Assembly (NCBI GenBank): GCA_019925095.2
Contig: CM034392.1
Location: forward strand, 3,975,501 to 4,039,500
DNA length: 64,000 nt
Direction: 5' to 3'
Origin: Dendrolimus kikuchii
Lineage: Eukaryota > Arthropoda > Insecta > Lepidoptera > Lasiocampidae
Shown here: piece by piece, positions 22,737-35,262 of the stretch
How positions within the stretch are numbered: the stretch's first letter is position 1
How the letters are laid out: each line of letters starts with the position of its first letter
Translations under genes and position numbers: made by a program
Notes under the pieces: generated by a model
Databases searched by the model: none
What the model was told of the DNA's origin: nothing
The model's input: only the letters and a program-made list of their open reading frames with translations

Positions 22737-22840
22737 TTTTCATCAGCACTTCATCACTACATATCACAACAATCATCACTTGATCACTTTAACAACTGTT
22801 CGACAAAGCACTTCGCACACGTCCGCCATCTGTTGCAAAT
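22737..22840 (-). promoter_or_regulatory. Probable 5' leader and promoter of the short isoform
   Basis: This stretch continues the composition shift upstream of the ATG at 22736. On the minus strand it contains an ATG near 22830 (ATGGCGGACGTG) opening a uORF of about 18 codons that stops before the main start, plus another overlapping ATG frame. I see no clear TATA box. The promoter call rests on its position before the candidate first exon. Confidence 0.35.
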
Positions 22841-25800
22841 TAATGTAGAGTAACGATAATTTGTTCATATTGTTTCTGTATAGCTCGAATCGAAATGCCT
22901 TATTTGTATTTTATGATCTAGCGTTTGTAATAATTTTAATATCTCTTCTAGTTGTGTCACGTAGGTATACGTTTCGATTGTTGAATTCATTCCTATCATT
23001 TCATTTTATAATAAACGTTGAGTTCATGAATTACTCAATAATCGGAAAATAAATATTATTGAAGCTATCTCGCGAGTCTATCCCTATCCCATTTTCGGGT
23101 ATAAAAATTATTCCATGTCAATTATCATAAATGAAAATACATACTGATATTTAGTAAATATCCTGACAATTGGTATATTTTCAAGGCCTTGTAAAAGAAA
23201 CAAGTGACTTTCACATTTGTTTATTAATATGGATGCATTTCTAAAAAAATATTTATAATGAAATCTAAATTAACATTTATGAAACAGTTTTATAATATCA
23301 AAATGGAAGCTAAAAATAACAAATTCGCAAAAGACACAACTGGAACACTTAGCACTTGTTTGAAAAAAACAAAACCAGTTCAATTCACGTCAGCTGCGAT
23401 GTGGCTGCGATCGTCAGGGTCGACTGGTACTACAATGGCACCACTCGATACCATCGCCGGTATAATCGAGAACTTTTTCACATTTTCAATGCTAAATCGT
23501 ATTGCAACGTGTCGAATTAAAATTATAATCTGGTCCGAATCGGCCGTGGGCAATGCCTTGCTGCTGATAATTCCGGTATTTGGATACGGGTCACCTCTGC
23601 TTGAGACGTGATCGGAATTGATTTGTTTTTGTGTGAAATTTCTTTCAAAAGACGAGATTTAGAATTTTCTAACAAGGTAAACGGCCCGACGAGGTTAGTC
23701 ATATACAAATTTGGATTTAAAATAATATCTAAAATGGCGGTTGTAATTCTGGACTGAAAACTATTTCATCTTTCGAAATAAAAATTTTCTAAGTTCATAT
23801 GCTCATGCGGTATAAAAGGTACATTCTATACGACTACCTATGTAGTATAATTTAATTACAAAAATATTGGACATTCGCTGTTATTACAAGGGTTTCACTA
23901 CACGTGAACCGATACGCACTTAGCAGATTTTTTTACTTAAAAATCATGAAATGATGGCTGATAAAGCTTTAGAGATATGGTAGCTTAGTAGATAAGGTGT
24001 CTGCGTCTACAATGGGGTGGTTACTAATCCTGGTCGAGGAGCATTACTAATACAATTAGTACATAAAAAATGTGTATGTGTGTATGCAGTTCACACGCAG
24101 TAGAAGTGAAACAAAGTGTGACAATGGATAGGACGATTCTAAATTTCGTGACGTCAGATTTCATATATCATATTATATTTAAGCTTTGAAACACGAAATT
24201 TAAAGTATTAACGAAAAACTTCAAAACATTTCCAACTCTATTTGTATGAGCATCCCTATTAATATTATAAATGCGAAAGTAACTCTGTCTGTATGTACAA
24301 TAGGGCAGCGAACATTTTACAAAATGTCGCGGTCGTAGCCTTATAGATTTTGTACAAGTGTATATACTTATGACTTCATAAGTATGTACAAATTAAAGGA
24401 GTTAAATAGCGCAATAATTATTGTTTAGACAGTTAATTAAAATTATGTGCATGATGATATTTTAAAAGCGAGATGATAAGATGTTATTTTAACGCATATT
24501 CTTTACATGTAAGTAATAAGTAATGTTACAACATGTTACAATAAGTGCCCGCATCCCTAGTACATGTCATGGCCGGTTCATTCCCAAGGCCATAAAGGTA
24601 CAAACAGTCACTTTCACATTTAAGATTAGTATAGATACATAAGAGGCTCATTTTATCGATTTTAATATCATTTTCAAAATACATGACGATTCTAGTACAG
24701 GTAACAAAGAACCAGTTTAGATTGTATAAAGGTCTAAAGAAGTTCAAATGACTGTTGAATTTTAAAGTTCTAATACTTGACAAAGACCTTTGAATAATTA
24801 CTTATACATTATTTTAAAAGGTTAGTCAAATAACGATGAAATAAACTAAGATGTACCTAACCAAAATTAAATATAAAAACTAACTTCTTCTACAGTAGAT
24901 ACATATATAATATGACGCATGAAAAGAAGTAACTTTAAAAACAGATTAATTGCAATGAACGTTGTTGCTAAAATAGTCCTTGTAAACTGTACCTGAAGTT
25001 AAATATATATTTTCTCTACTAGATCATTGATTATAGAGCTCTCTTTCCGCGGAACAGATAACGAGGTAGGCCTTCATTGTTTCGCAAGCCGCAATGCTCT
25101 GATTGCAAAGCTGTACACAAACACCGGTGCACTGCTTTTGTAACTGAGCCACAAATACATCCACGTGTGATTAAATATTGTTAAATAATATCTTTTTGGT
25201 CAACTATACGGATACTGTTCAGCGTCATATGGACAAACTACCGATGCGTTAAATGAGTTTGCTTCGACGTTAAAATGAAAATGTTTTGCTTGATTTCCTT
25301 TTGGTGCTAAAGTACAGCAAACAGGCTGAAGGCCCACGTGATGAAATATTATTACCATCACTTATAGACATATACAACATCAAAGCTGCTATCAATGTGC
25401 TACCGGCTTAATAGGGGAATTGAAACCTGGGCACTGATGCCTCCACATAATTCAAAGTCGTTATAGCGGCAAATTATAGACCACAGATGGTAGCTATCCA
25501 AACAGGCAAATGCTCTACCACCTGGCTGTTTTGTGTCCTAAGACAGGCCACCGAGTCGCAGGAACTAATATTCTTTCGCCGTTCCTTTCACGGAACATTG
25601 ATAAACATGGCTTGTGAGTTGTTAGTCACATGTGTAGCTTTTAAATTTGTCTACTAGAGGATTGTGTCTTGGGCGCCCAACAAAGTAAGCAAGATGCAGC
25701 AGGACATTTCAAACCAATTGATAACAATTAAAGACATTAAACATTATGCAAAATGAGCATATTAAGTTATAACGCAGACCTCAGGTCTACCAAGATAAAT

Positions 25801-26399
25801 TACCAGGCAGAAAATAACAAAATAAATTAAAACACTAATGTTAAAACGTTTCATTTGCAAGAACATAATTCTAGAATGTGCATTTAATTTAATGAACACT
25901 ATCTTTAATTGCATTTATTTCAATGAAGAAACAAGTGTTTCGAAAACAAAAACAGTGAATGCTGTTATTGTTACGTGAATTACGTATCTATTATTAAAAT
26001 TTATTATGCAAGTTGACGAATTATCTGCTAAACTGTGAGAACCACCTATTTTTGAGTCAGTTAAAGTTTGAACTAATGACCTCGCTTTGTCTAAAAAAAA
26101 TATTGAATTTCCGCTTATTTATAAAAAAGTAAAGAAGAGACATAAATAGCATTAATGACATAAATTAAACCTATGGTGTTACAAAAACAGTAATAATTTT
26201 CCAGCAATTGGCTCGTTGGCCTATCTGCTGCATCTATTCTAGTAATAGAATAGTTGGAAGTGTCTTTTATAATTATCCAAGCTCTGTTTGCCTTAAAATT
26301 CGTATTAATAGATAAATACGACAGTAAATTTGTTGCTTCTCCACGCTCATCAGAATAATAATTTTATCATATTTAATGAGAAGTATTTATGTAAGGTCA
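22841..26399. other. Left part of the 29-kb intron
   Basis: Upstream of the candidate short-isoform promoter. Besides the old SINE-like copy at 25305 and a Helitron 5' fragment at 24253, nothing is recognised. The 117-codon plus frame at 23258-23611 has no domain, Kozak or splice support. Confidence 0.5.
25305..25600 (-). mobile_element. 300-bp SINE-like element (copy 5, old)
   Basis: Highly diverged but colinear: AGCAAACAGGCTGAAGGCCC at the 3' side, TGGTAGCTATCCA in the middle, TTCTTTCGCCGTTCCTTTCA at the 5' side. Sense minus. Confidence 0.65.
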
Positions 26400-26623
26400 A
26401 TGTAAGTGATTTGATAAGAAACAGTGTCATAAGGGAACGTTCTGGATTGAAGAAGGATGTAGTGACAAGAGTTGAAAAAGAAATGTTAAGATGGTTTAGG
26501 CATATAGAAAGAATGAATGAAAGCAGAATCACAAAAAAAGTATATGACAGCAATGTTACTGGTAGAGTCGGTAGGCCGCGAAGTACACACCATGATCAAA
26601 TTGAAGATAAATATCTTATCTGA
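26400..26623 (+). mobile_element. Diverged relative of the RTE-like LINE tail
   Basis: A plus-strand frame encodes EMLRWFRHIERMNESRITKK and, further on, GRPRSTHHDQIE, clearly homologous to the C-terminal tail of the RTE-like copies but far more diverged. It is an older subfamily or a related LINE; the frame ends at 26623 shortly after the HDQIE motif. Confidence 0.65.
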
Positions 26624-27481
26624 AGAAACGTCATGTAAAAAGCACTTTAAATAAGTGTGTATCTATAAAGAGATCAATGAAAGTTGATGCAGAGAAAAAT
26701 GCTTGTCAGGATCGTTGCAGGTGAAGTTCCATTGTCACTGCCTACCTCAATGGGAAACAGGCATGATTGCATGTATAATTATGCATCATGGTTAACTCCA
26801 CATGTTATATTAAAAATCAAACATAATGTAAACAACACAAAGAGTAAAGTACGCAATCCCATTTCACGCACAACCATTTATGCTCCACAATAACGCAATT
26901 CCAGCGACAAATACAGCGGAATTCGACAAATGTGGCTTTACTTCCACATAATATGGCATGTCGCAATGTAAATTCCGTGGGGGACAAATCATGGTTCCGA
27001 CTCGTTGCTTTTAACTCTGTGTTATAGTCACTGTTAGGAAACTAGTAGTGTTGATATTGTCCAAGACGTAGACAATATTATAGTTTTTATTAATCGTATA
27101 ATTTAATGAGAATAATCTCAGATAAAAAAATTAAACTAAAATACACTATCTAGCAGATCACTGCCAACGGGGAGCGTGCCCAGAAGGCTGGCTGCTTTGC
27201 CACGCTGTATGGCAATACTTATTTGTTGTGCGAAATATGAGCCAGCCTTCTGATCACGGGTAGTGTCAAAGAGTTTCTTACATACGTATGTATATTGATG
27301 GCTGGCTCCTATCTATCTTACTGACCGTTCATTTGCCTTACTATCGGTTGAAAATTGACATAAGCTCCTAACACAAGTAATCTCAAAATTTAACCGAGGC
27401 GACGGAAAGGCAAGTGAATGAATAATAGGATAAAGCAATCGGCGGACAACACTCATTGTATGTATATACCTTTTTTAACGG

Positions 27482-28020
27482 GGGGAAATCCGATTGAGGA
27501 CTAATCAGAGCGGGGGAAACGCGACGGGGCGTGTGGGTTTCGTAACGTTGGGATGGCACTAACACCCCTGAAGAAGTTGGAAGAAGCCACCCTAGTTGGA
27601 AATACCCACTAAAATTTCTCGGTGTTCCTTGTTTCGCCTTATGCCAGGGCTACGAGAGTAGTAGCAGTCCGACACGCTCCTCTCCCGCCAGAGCCGGCGG
27701 CGGCGACGGGGGGTCATCAATAACGACTCCCAGTCGCCGTAGGCGACGGCCCTGCGACCAGCGCGGTAACCGGACCCGTCCGCACATAAACGCCTCACCT
27801 TGAAGTGAGATCGAGGTAGCCAGAGAGACTCAGATCTCCGGTTATTCCACGGTGAGTCCAGCCCGCAAATGGGCCGGTCGTCGTGCGTCCGAGCTGGAGG
27901 TGAATGCGGAAGCGAGCCCACAGCCTCTACAAAGGACGCTAGAGGATCGGACAGGGGTTTTAGTGGGTATTCTTAACTGCGGCGTGGCAATAGCACTTCA
28001 CACGTGAGGTGCTAGTTCCG
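27482..28020. mobile_element. 539-bp GC-rich retroelement-like insert with 10-bp duplication
   Basis: Flanked by TTTTTAACGG at 27472-27481 and 28021-28030. The interior starts GGGGAAATCCGATTGAGGAC and contains CGCCTTATGCCAGGGCTACG, both shared with 44190-44540. The minus-strand 109-codon frame is probably not a protein; I cannot name the family. Confidence 0.6.
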
Positions 28021-29196
28021 TTTTTAACGGATTTAAAGGAATATTTGTTTGTAAGTAGTATAGATCTGAGAATGTCATTGATAATGCACACGAATTTAAC
28101 CTAAAATGAAAGGATTAAGTCTTATGCATATTGAATCACAAACCAAGGCAGACAGCTTATTTAAATTAATAAATAAGCGGTTTACATTTTTAGCCGAATC
28201 AATTTAAATAATGTATTTATTATGTATAATTTAAATGATTACGTATATTTTAATTCTAAGCATAATCATTATACAAGCGTAAAACTCCGGTTACCCGAGA
28301 GCCTGAGGTCCGATTTCCTACTTTATCTCCTCTACTTTGCGAAGCCTTTAGCATACTTTATTGAGGTTATTTGCACGAATAATGTTTCTCACAACTTCAG
28401 ACGTACGATGTACGAGAAAAGTTAGGGTACTGAAAAGTGGCCGAAACATCGGAATAAAAACCAAACAAAATACCGCGCTGAAACTGTTAAAAAGTAGTTT
28501 TATTATGTGTACTAACCCTAATACTTAAGAAAATACTATAGAAATATCATGTTATGCCTCTCGCTAAATATCCCATAAACCAAATAGGTTTTCACTCCTC
28601 GATACATTTAATATCTTTAATTAAACCTTATTAGGCATTTTAGCAAAAACGAAACCTGTATGAAGTTGTCATTGTTGTCCGCCCATACATATGTTTTATA
28701 TATATAGCATTAATTACCTATGCATGTCATAGTGATTTTTCACAGAAACTACTGGGTCTATATAGATAAAATTTCAAGGTCTATTTTATTTAGCTCTACA
28801 AAGTTATGCAGTGAGATCGCAAAAAAGAAGATTAGGGGTGGCAGCCGTACATTCATAAGGGTTGAATTTTTTTTTCAAAGTACTTACATAGTCGTTTCAT
28901 CATTAGTCAGATCTTACCAACGATATTCATTATATTTTTTTAAGTTTATAATAGGTGGCGAAATATTAGGTAATTCCCAAGTCGTGAATATGTTTCTTTT
29001 TCCTCAAAATTTTAAACTAAATTAATACCTATAAAATCTAGGTGGTAAAAAACTGATTTAAATAAATACTCCTTGATGAATTTTTGAGATAATAGTAAGC
29101 TAAATGCTTCGAAGTCTACGCACAACGATGGGCACACGATAGACGTGTTAAACGTAGAGAGCGTTTTTCTCATTTTATTAAATAAATATAAAATTA

Positions 29197-29510
29197 TCTA
29201 TATATTAATACGTGAAGCAAAAACTTTGTACCAATTTTTACGAAAATTGCGCGGAAGGAGGAGTATGAAATTTCGCACACTTATAGTTTATATAGAGAAG
29301 AAGCGACGAATGCTATTTTTTAAAAATTATGTATAAAAATACATTAAATCAATAAAGAAAGTATTACACACACTAACATGTATTTGACACAAACACGCAT
29401 ATTATACTCTTTTGTTTATTGTTGCTTTGGTGAAATCTGTGATTATAGAAAATTATATTTCTTTGACAAGAAATTATTATGGTCGAATTTCAACCACGGG
29501 CGACCACTAG
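29197..29510 (+). mobile_element. Helitron-like element, family with 5' TCTATATATTAATACGTGAAG
   Basis: TC start preceded by A, CTAG end followed by T, and a GGTCG/CGACC stem just before the 3' end. It is ~70-80% identical by eye to the element at 49730. Non-autonomous. Confidence 0.75.
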
Positions 29511-30054
29511 TTTTAATAAATACCCCATTTTAGTTAGCTAGTATCTCAAAAACTCACCAAGGATTAATAAAATTATGATTGAGATGATTGTTTTATGATA
29601 CAAACTAATATTTTATGCGTTCTATAATTTAAATTTTCTTTATTTATTTTACGAAGATGACAGCCTTAAAGGAGGTCGTATGTGAATCACGATGTAAACT
29701 ATCTTTGATGCCTAATTATAATTGAAGTCGAACAGATTCATTATCAAAGACCATAAGAGAAGCGTGGCCGCCCGCGCCGGGTGTAGATAATGTGTAAATC
29801 AGTTTCAAAGAGACACTAGAAAGTCAATTACTATACCACAAGTTACATGTTTGTTTTAAACATTCGTTTGTCACTTTTCGCAATACATTGTAAGGTTTTA
29901 GGTACTAAAACCTAAATGTATTTTACAAGAAACAATATGAACGAAAGTATCGTTTATTTGCGTTTTCCCTGATTTACAATCACTATATAAAGAATGTTGA
30001 CACAAATCATAGGTAGCGATCAATAACAATTATGAACTATTGTAAGATTTTTAC

Positions 30055-30172
30055 ACACGGTTGACTTTCACTGTTGTGCGCGATGGCGTAAACGCGTCCG
30101 CTCGGTTGCGCCGGCGCAGGGCTAACTCGCTAAGCGAGTCCACTGTCCCTCTCTCACGACGTAAAGTCTAGG
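30055..30172. promoter_or_regulatory. CpG-dense islet inside the 29-kb intron
   Basis: About 16 CpG in ~115 bp in an otherwise AT-rich intron, with CGCCGGCGCAGGGC and the palindrome ACTCGCTAAGCGAGT. No open frame on either strand. It could be an alternative promoter or untranslated first exon; composition is the only evidence. Confidence 0.3.
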
Positions 30173-30831
30173 CCATACAGAAGGATGTTTTAAGAAAAAA
30201 AACCCAATAGTTTTGCAATTCTGTTATCTAATTTCATTGATGTTATACTGTGATTTTTACGCTCTCGAGCTCTTTGCTTACGTATGTCATAATTATTTTA
30301 TTCCTAGACTACTATTGTTATTATATAGATGTAAAAATTTGGAACGTATTACAGTGGTAGAGGTACATATATTGAAATTAAATGAAATGAAATTCAGTGC
30401 CGTGTAGTTCGAAATTACTTAACAAATCGAGTTTTAGGATTTTCTAAGGATTCTGTAGTTCAATGGTAATTGGTATTTAACTTAGGCTTTCAGCTCATAA
30501 AGTCTGATAAACCGAAGTAGAGTTTACTTTGTTTATAGTTTATTTTAATTTTGTTTTCTATTCCCAATCGTATTAGTTTAGTGCTTACTTTTAAACTGTC
30601 TTTTTTGCAGTCGGGGTTCTGTTTTTTTTTTCTTTCTTTTATTTGTTTATTCTTTTTATATTTAAATACGTATTAAACAGGTCCTTATTTATTATTATTC
30701 TAATACATTCTTCCATGTCTTCTCGAGTTTAACATTACTATATATTTACTATGTTGTTTATGTAAGTACTTAAATCTACTACATTTATTTTTACTACTGT
30801 TCTAACATACTACTATTTAATGACTACATTA

Positions 30832-31015
30832 CGAAGGCAGGATTGAAACCTAGTGTCACTAATGCCCGCACACAACTCAAAGTGGTAATGGCGGCATATT
30901 GTAGACCAGAGGTGATATCCCACCTGACTGGGGTTTGTTTTGTCGCCTCTAACGACAGGTCGCAGGAATTAATATTCTTTTATCACTTCTTTCAGATAAA
31001 AGACTAAAAGATTTT
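30832..31015 (-). mobile_element. 300-bp SINE-like element (copy 6, partial)
   Basis: Only the 5' half of the element remains (ATGCCCGCACACAACTCAAA to GACAGGTCGCAGGAATT). Sense minus. Confidence 0.55.
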
Positions 31016-31481
31016 TAGGTTTTTCATTTTTGGTTAAGATAGTTAACCACTTCATATTCACCCAAATAATAGTATTGCCTGATATTTTTAAGACTAAATA
31101 ATTTAGTGTCATTATACACAAGCCTTTACCATCAACTGTGACGATATAGTGGGTGCAGCAGAATCGCCATTTGCGTTACAACCCCTCATACATATTTTGC
31201 AAGGAGAAACAACAAATAAGGAAACGAGATATTTGAGCTGTTACGATATTACTGCATATAAACAAGCGTTTTAATGATTTTCAAATCAATTTGTTTCGGA
31301 GATTTACTTATATTCGTTTTTCAATAAAAGTTTGTTAGTAATATAACTATTTTTTAAGTATAAGATGGTAAAGCTTTTGTTTTTCACACATTATTACATA
31401 TGCCTATAAATATCATAATCAGTATATTTTACACAAAATTTAAAGTGGCACTCACTTTAATCTACTACAGAGTTAAAATCG

Positions 31482-32826
31482 ATACATACATACATACATA
31501 CATAACTTCACGCCAGTTCCTTCGCGGGGTAGGCACGAACAACAGAGTGCCATTTAGGCTTATTCTTACACACCTCACTTGCCTCTTTGACATTCATAAC
31601 TCTTGTCATGCAAGCTCGTCTGTTTTTAAGGCTCCTGACGTCACCTTCAGCTAGTACACGATCAATTTGATCATGGAAGGTGTGTCGTGGCCTTCCACGA
31701 CTTCTGCATCCATCCACTTTTGCATTGTATATCTGTTTAGTCATTCTTTCATCATGCATTCTTTCCACATGCCCGAACCACCGGAGCATTCCTTTCCTTA
31801 CCTTCACCCCGACACTCTCTTTCAGACCAACTCTCTTTCTTACTTCGGTATTACGAACGCGGTCCGCGAGCGTCACTCCGCAGATTTTGCGCAGTGCTCG
31901 CATCTCGACCGCGTTTACTCTACTTTCATGCTCTTTCTTCCATACCCAACTCTCGCTTCCATACGTGAGCGTAGGTACCAGCACCGCGTTGTGTACGGCG
32001 AGCTGGGCCTTCTGGCTGAGGTTCTTAGCGCCTAGAAGTTTACCTAACGCTCCATTTAAACTATTCCCCAAATTCACTCTTCTTTCTATATCAGCGGTGT
32101 ACCTTCCATCCCTGCTAAAAGCACATCCAAGATATACAAACTCATTCACTTGCTCCAGCATAACATCATCGACCATTATCCTTGCATTCGTTCTGGTTTC
32201 TTCTCTTTCAAACACCATAACCTTTGTTTTCTTCGCATTCAAATGTAAGCCTCTCGCCTGACAGTCATCTTTCATCATTGTGACTAGTGTTTGCAGTTCT
32301 GATGGCGATTCGGCTAAAAGCACGGCATCATCCGCATAAAGCAAGGTGCTTACAACTAGATCACTCATCCGCACCCCAACATCCATCAATTTTATTCTCT
32401 GGAGACAATCGTCCAGATATAGGATGAACAGCAAAGCCGACAGCACGCAGCCCTGGCGGACGCCAATATTGACGTCAAACCAGGGCGACAGGCTGCCTTC
32501 CACTCGCACGCATGCCATACAGCCCTCGTAAGTGGACTGCACAGCACGCATCAATTGGCCATTAATCCCATATCCGGGCAATATGTCCCAGAGGTCCTTC
32601 CGCACAACCCTGTCAAATGCTTTCTCTAGATCCACAAAACCGCAGAAAACTTTCCGGCCCATAGCCAGCTGCTTCTCTACGATATTGCGGAGAGAGAAAA
32701 CTTGATCCATACATCCCCTTCCATTTCTGAAACCACCTTGTGCATCCCACAGTAATACATCGGATACAACTCTCATTCTCTTTTCAATAATCTTCGCATA
32801 CACTTTTGATGAGTGCATATTATGCT
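31482..32826 (-). mobile_element. RTE-like LINE with intact C-terminal half of reverse transcriptase (copy E)
   Basis: The longest copy. An open frame of 436 codons (31508-32818) begins inside the reverse-transcriptase fingers (GGFRNGRGCMDQVFSLRNIV). It continues through DLEKAFDRV, GVRQGCVLSALLF and the catalytic YADD box (TLLYADDAVLLAES) to the same C-terminal tail as the small copies. The endonuclease and first RT motifs are missing, so it is 5'-truncated and cannot move by itself. The 3' end carries (CATA)n on the + strand. It abuts a tRNA-headed SINE at about 32828. The short tandem-repeat tail and protein pattern suggest the RTE clade, but the clade is my inference. Confidence 0.88.
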
Positions 32827-32827
32827 T

Positions 32828-33080
32828 AATGACGGCCTCTGTGGTTGAGCGGGCTAAGCCTTTGCCGGCGCACCTTACTGCAACGCCGAGGTTCCGGGTT
32901 CGATTCCTGGTATAGTAAATTTCGGAAACGTATTTTCTCCATTATTTACTATGGTCTGGGTGTCTGGGATCGGCCCCAGAGTAGTCCGTTGTATATTACC
33001 CATAACACAAGCGTAACTTGCTTAATTTGGGGATATACAATGTGTGTGTTTGTCTGCCGATTATTATTATTATATGTCTT
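32828..33080 (+). mobile_element. tRNA-derived SINE (copy 2)
   Basis: Near-identical to the SINE at 4993 over ~230 bp, with B box GGTTCGATTCC at 32897-32907 and an ATT-repeat tail. It directly touches the 5'-truncated end of the LINE at 31482-32826. Confidence 0.85.
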
Positions 33081-33291
33081 TCAAGACCACGGGCCATAAT
33101 TTTTTTTATTATTATTATTAATTACTGTTGACGAAATTCTTACTTTTTTAGACAAAGATGTGAATAAAAAAGTGAGAAAGATGTGAATTTAAAAGCATTT
33201 TAAACTCTCCGCATGGAAGTTTAAACATAATTAGTTAATTTTTAATACCTTATGGTGAGATATAACTTTAAATAGGGTACGAAATGAAACG

Positions 33292-33490
33292 GGATACTTT
33301 TTTTTTTATTCCGTATAGGTTCGCGTTTGACCATTATCTCGCTCGATTTGAGCGGAGATATGGTCTAAGATCGAGCACGCTTACCTAGAAGGTACCTATT
33401 CACACGAGACTTGAAGACACCCAGGTTGTAGGTTTCGGGAAAAACAGACTCCGGCAGTGAGTACCACTCCTTACTTAAAGGGTTGGTGAG
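33292..33490 (-). mobile_element. LINE 3' end (CR1/Jockey-like C-terminus)
   Basis: The minus strand encodes EWYSLPESVFPETYNLGVF, then KSRVNRYLLGKRARS and a stop, followed by a short 3' UTR and an A tail (T run at 33299-33308). The SLPESVFPETYNL pattern is the usual end of CR1/Jockey-type reverse transcriptases. 5'-truncated. Confidence 0.72.
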
Positions 33491-33688
33491 TATATATATG
33501 TACATAATACATCTCGAAGTGGTAATTTGTTACACAGACCATACCGTTTAGGGAAGCGTAAGATAGTAGGGTTTGTGGCGACTGCCGGTTTCCAATAAAA
33601 TCATTCCAGTGTACCTTCCAATGAGCTGTTAGCCAAATCCAGGAAACTCAGACAAAATTAACATTGCGACCTCGGCAAGCTTGAAAAA

Positions 33689-33980
33689 TAACTTCACGCC
33701 AGTTCCCTTGCGGGGTAGGCACGAACAACAGAGCGCCATTTAGGCTTATTCTTACACACCTCACTTGCTTCTTTGACATTCATAACTCTTGTCATACACG
33801 CTCGTCTGTTCTTAAGGCTCCTGACATCACCTTCTGCTAGTACACGATCAATTTGATCATGGAAGGTGTGTCGTGGCCTTCCACGACTTCTGCATCCATC
33901 CACCTTTGCATTGTATATCTGTTTAGTCACTCTTTCATCATGCATTCTTTCCACATGCCCGAACCACTGGAGCATTCCTT
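33689..33980 (-). mobile_element. RTE-like LINE 3' fragment (copy F)
   Basis: Minus-strand fragment with 93 open codons from MLQWFGHVERM to the usual C-terminus. No long CATA tail remains; the element runs straight into AAAAAT at 33684. Confidence 0.8.
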
Positions 33981-34617
33981 ATAAATAATTATAATAATAC
34001 AATAGTCCTTGGGTGCATTAATATATGGTGTAGACAAGGATAATCGCCGGTCAGTGTCACGCCACATTTAGATTAAATTTGCCAAGGGGCCTCTACGTGT
34101 TGGCCTCCGCATGGACCCACGCAAGCCCTCCGAAAGTGCGGGGCATTTATTATGGCCCGTGGTCTTTAAAGACATACAAATTAATGATAATAATTTTAGT
34201 ACTTTATATTACGTAATAGACATAGACATAGACAACACTTTATTGTTCACCAAAACAAAAATTACAAAAAAATGTATAACAAGACAATAGTTACTTGGTA
34301 AAATAAAAGGCGGTAATACTTATTAATGTATCTATGTTTATGCAAATGAAGATTGATTGAGTCTTATAACATGCTTTTTTTTTCAACTAGGGGAATAGCA
34401 TTCTAACACTTGATCACTGACCATTATTTGTCAATTAAATAAAATTTATTGCAGTACATAGAATTATATTATTGTTCGCATGTAGGTATATAAAATTTAT
34501 ATTATTATAATCTATATCTATAGTAGTTCTTTTTATTAATTATGTTTAATTACGACTGAATTAGTTTTTATTTAGTTAAACCAACAAATATTATTTAATT
34601 TTCCTTTTAATGTCTCC

Positions 34618-34756
34618 TTGGACACCGGGTTGCCTGGAAGAGATCGCTATAAGCGATAAGGCCGCCCATTGTTCTAATTCAAATGTATTCATATTAAATT
34701 GTCTAGATTTAAGTCATGGTGAACAATAAAGAGTTTTCATTCATTCATTCATTCAA
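34618..34756 (+). mobile_element. LINE 3' tail with GTTGCCTGGAAGAGATCGCT module (copy 1)
   Basis: Contains the hairpin GATCGCTATAAGCGATAAGG, GAACAATAAAGAGTTTTC and a (ATTC)n tail. Known from lepidopteran LINE 3' ends by pattern; no coding part is present. An inverted relative of the AACAATAAAG end is at ~34225-34245 (ACACTTTATTGTTCACCA). Confidence 0.65.
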
Positions 34757-35054
34757 GAGCGTCCAACCGAGTTAGTGCTATTTAAGGTAATGACACTAGA
34801 AATCAACAAGACACAATAATAGAAAATTCAAAAGCACGAGTATTCCCAATAAACAATTAAGTAACGACCAGTGCCCGAAACTAGAAAGCAGCCGTGCAAT
34901 ATTACGAAATTGTCTGTATAAGAATCGCCTAGATTCTATAGACAATAGAAAACAAGCCGACTCAACAAAGCACTATTCTAGAGAACTCCTTAAAGTGGTT
35001 AGGGCGAAGTAGAGAAGTAATATTGTTAATACTAATAATTTAACTCAGCAGTAC

Positions 35055-35262
35055 TCTTATGTTTCTGAAGGGTGAGCCCCGATAGTGTGGAGGAGCGAGA
35101 TGGAATGCTCTTCCGTCTTAAAGGAAGATCTTCCAGCGAGGCTAATGTTGTTCCTCGCAGGCCCATCTGTTATAGTTGTAATTTTGTATATATTCTTTGT
35201 ATGTTTCGGGAAACGTTTGTGACATCAATTATTGCACAGCGCCATCTATTGGCTTCTAAGTG
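35055..35262 (+). repeat. Dispersed ~200-bp repeat, copy 2
   Basis: Runs from GGTGAGCCCCGATAGTGTGG to the CGCCATCTATTGGCTTC end and mirrors 5556-5760. The 81-codon frame here is the repeat read through. Confidence 0.6.

Noticed and set aside
23258..23611. Plus-strand 117-codon frame
   Set aside because: No recognisable domain, biased AT-rich codons, no splice or start context, and nothing like it elsewhere in the window.
27592..27921. Minus-strand 109-codon Arg/Pro-rich frame
   Set aside because: It lies inside a GC-rich inserted element and no related frame is kept in the partial copy at 44.2 kb.
31667..32261. Plus-strand frames of 122 and 193 codons
   Set aside because: They are antisense shadows of the 436-codon reverse-transcriptase frame.
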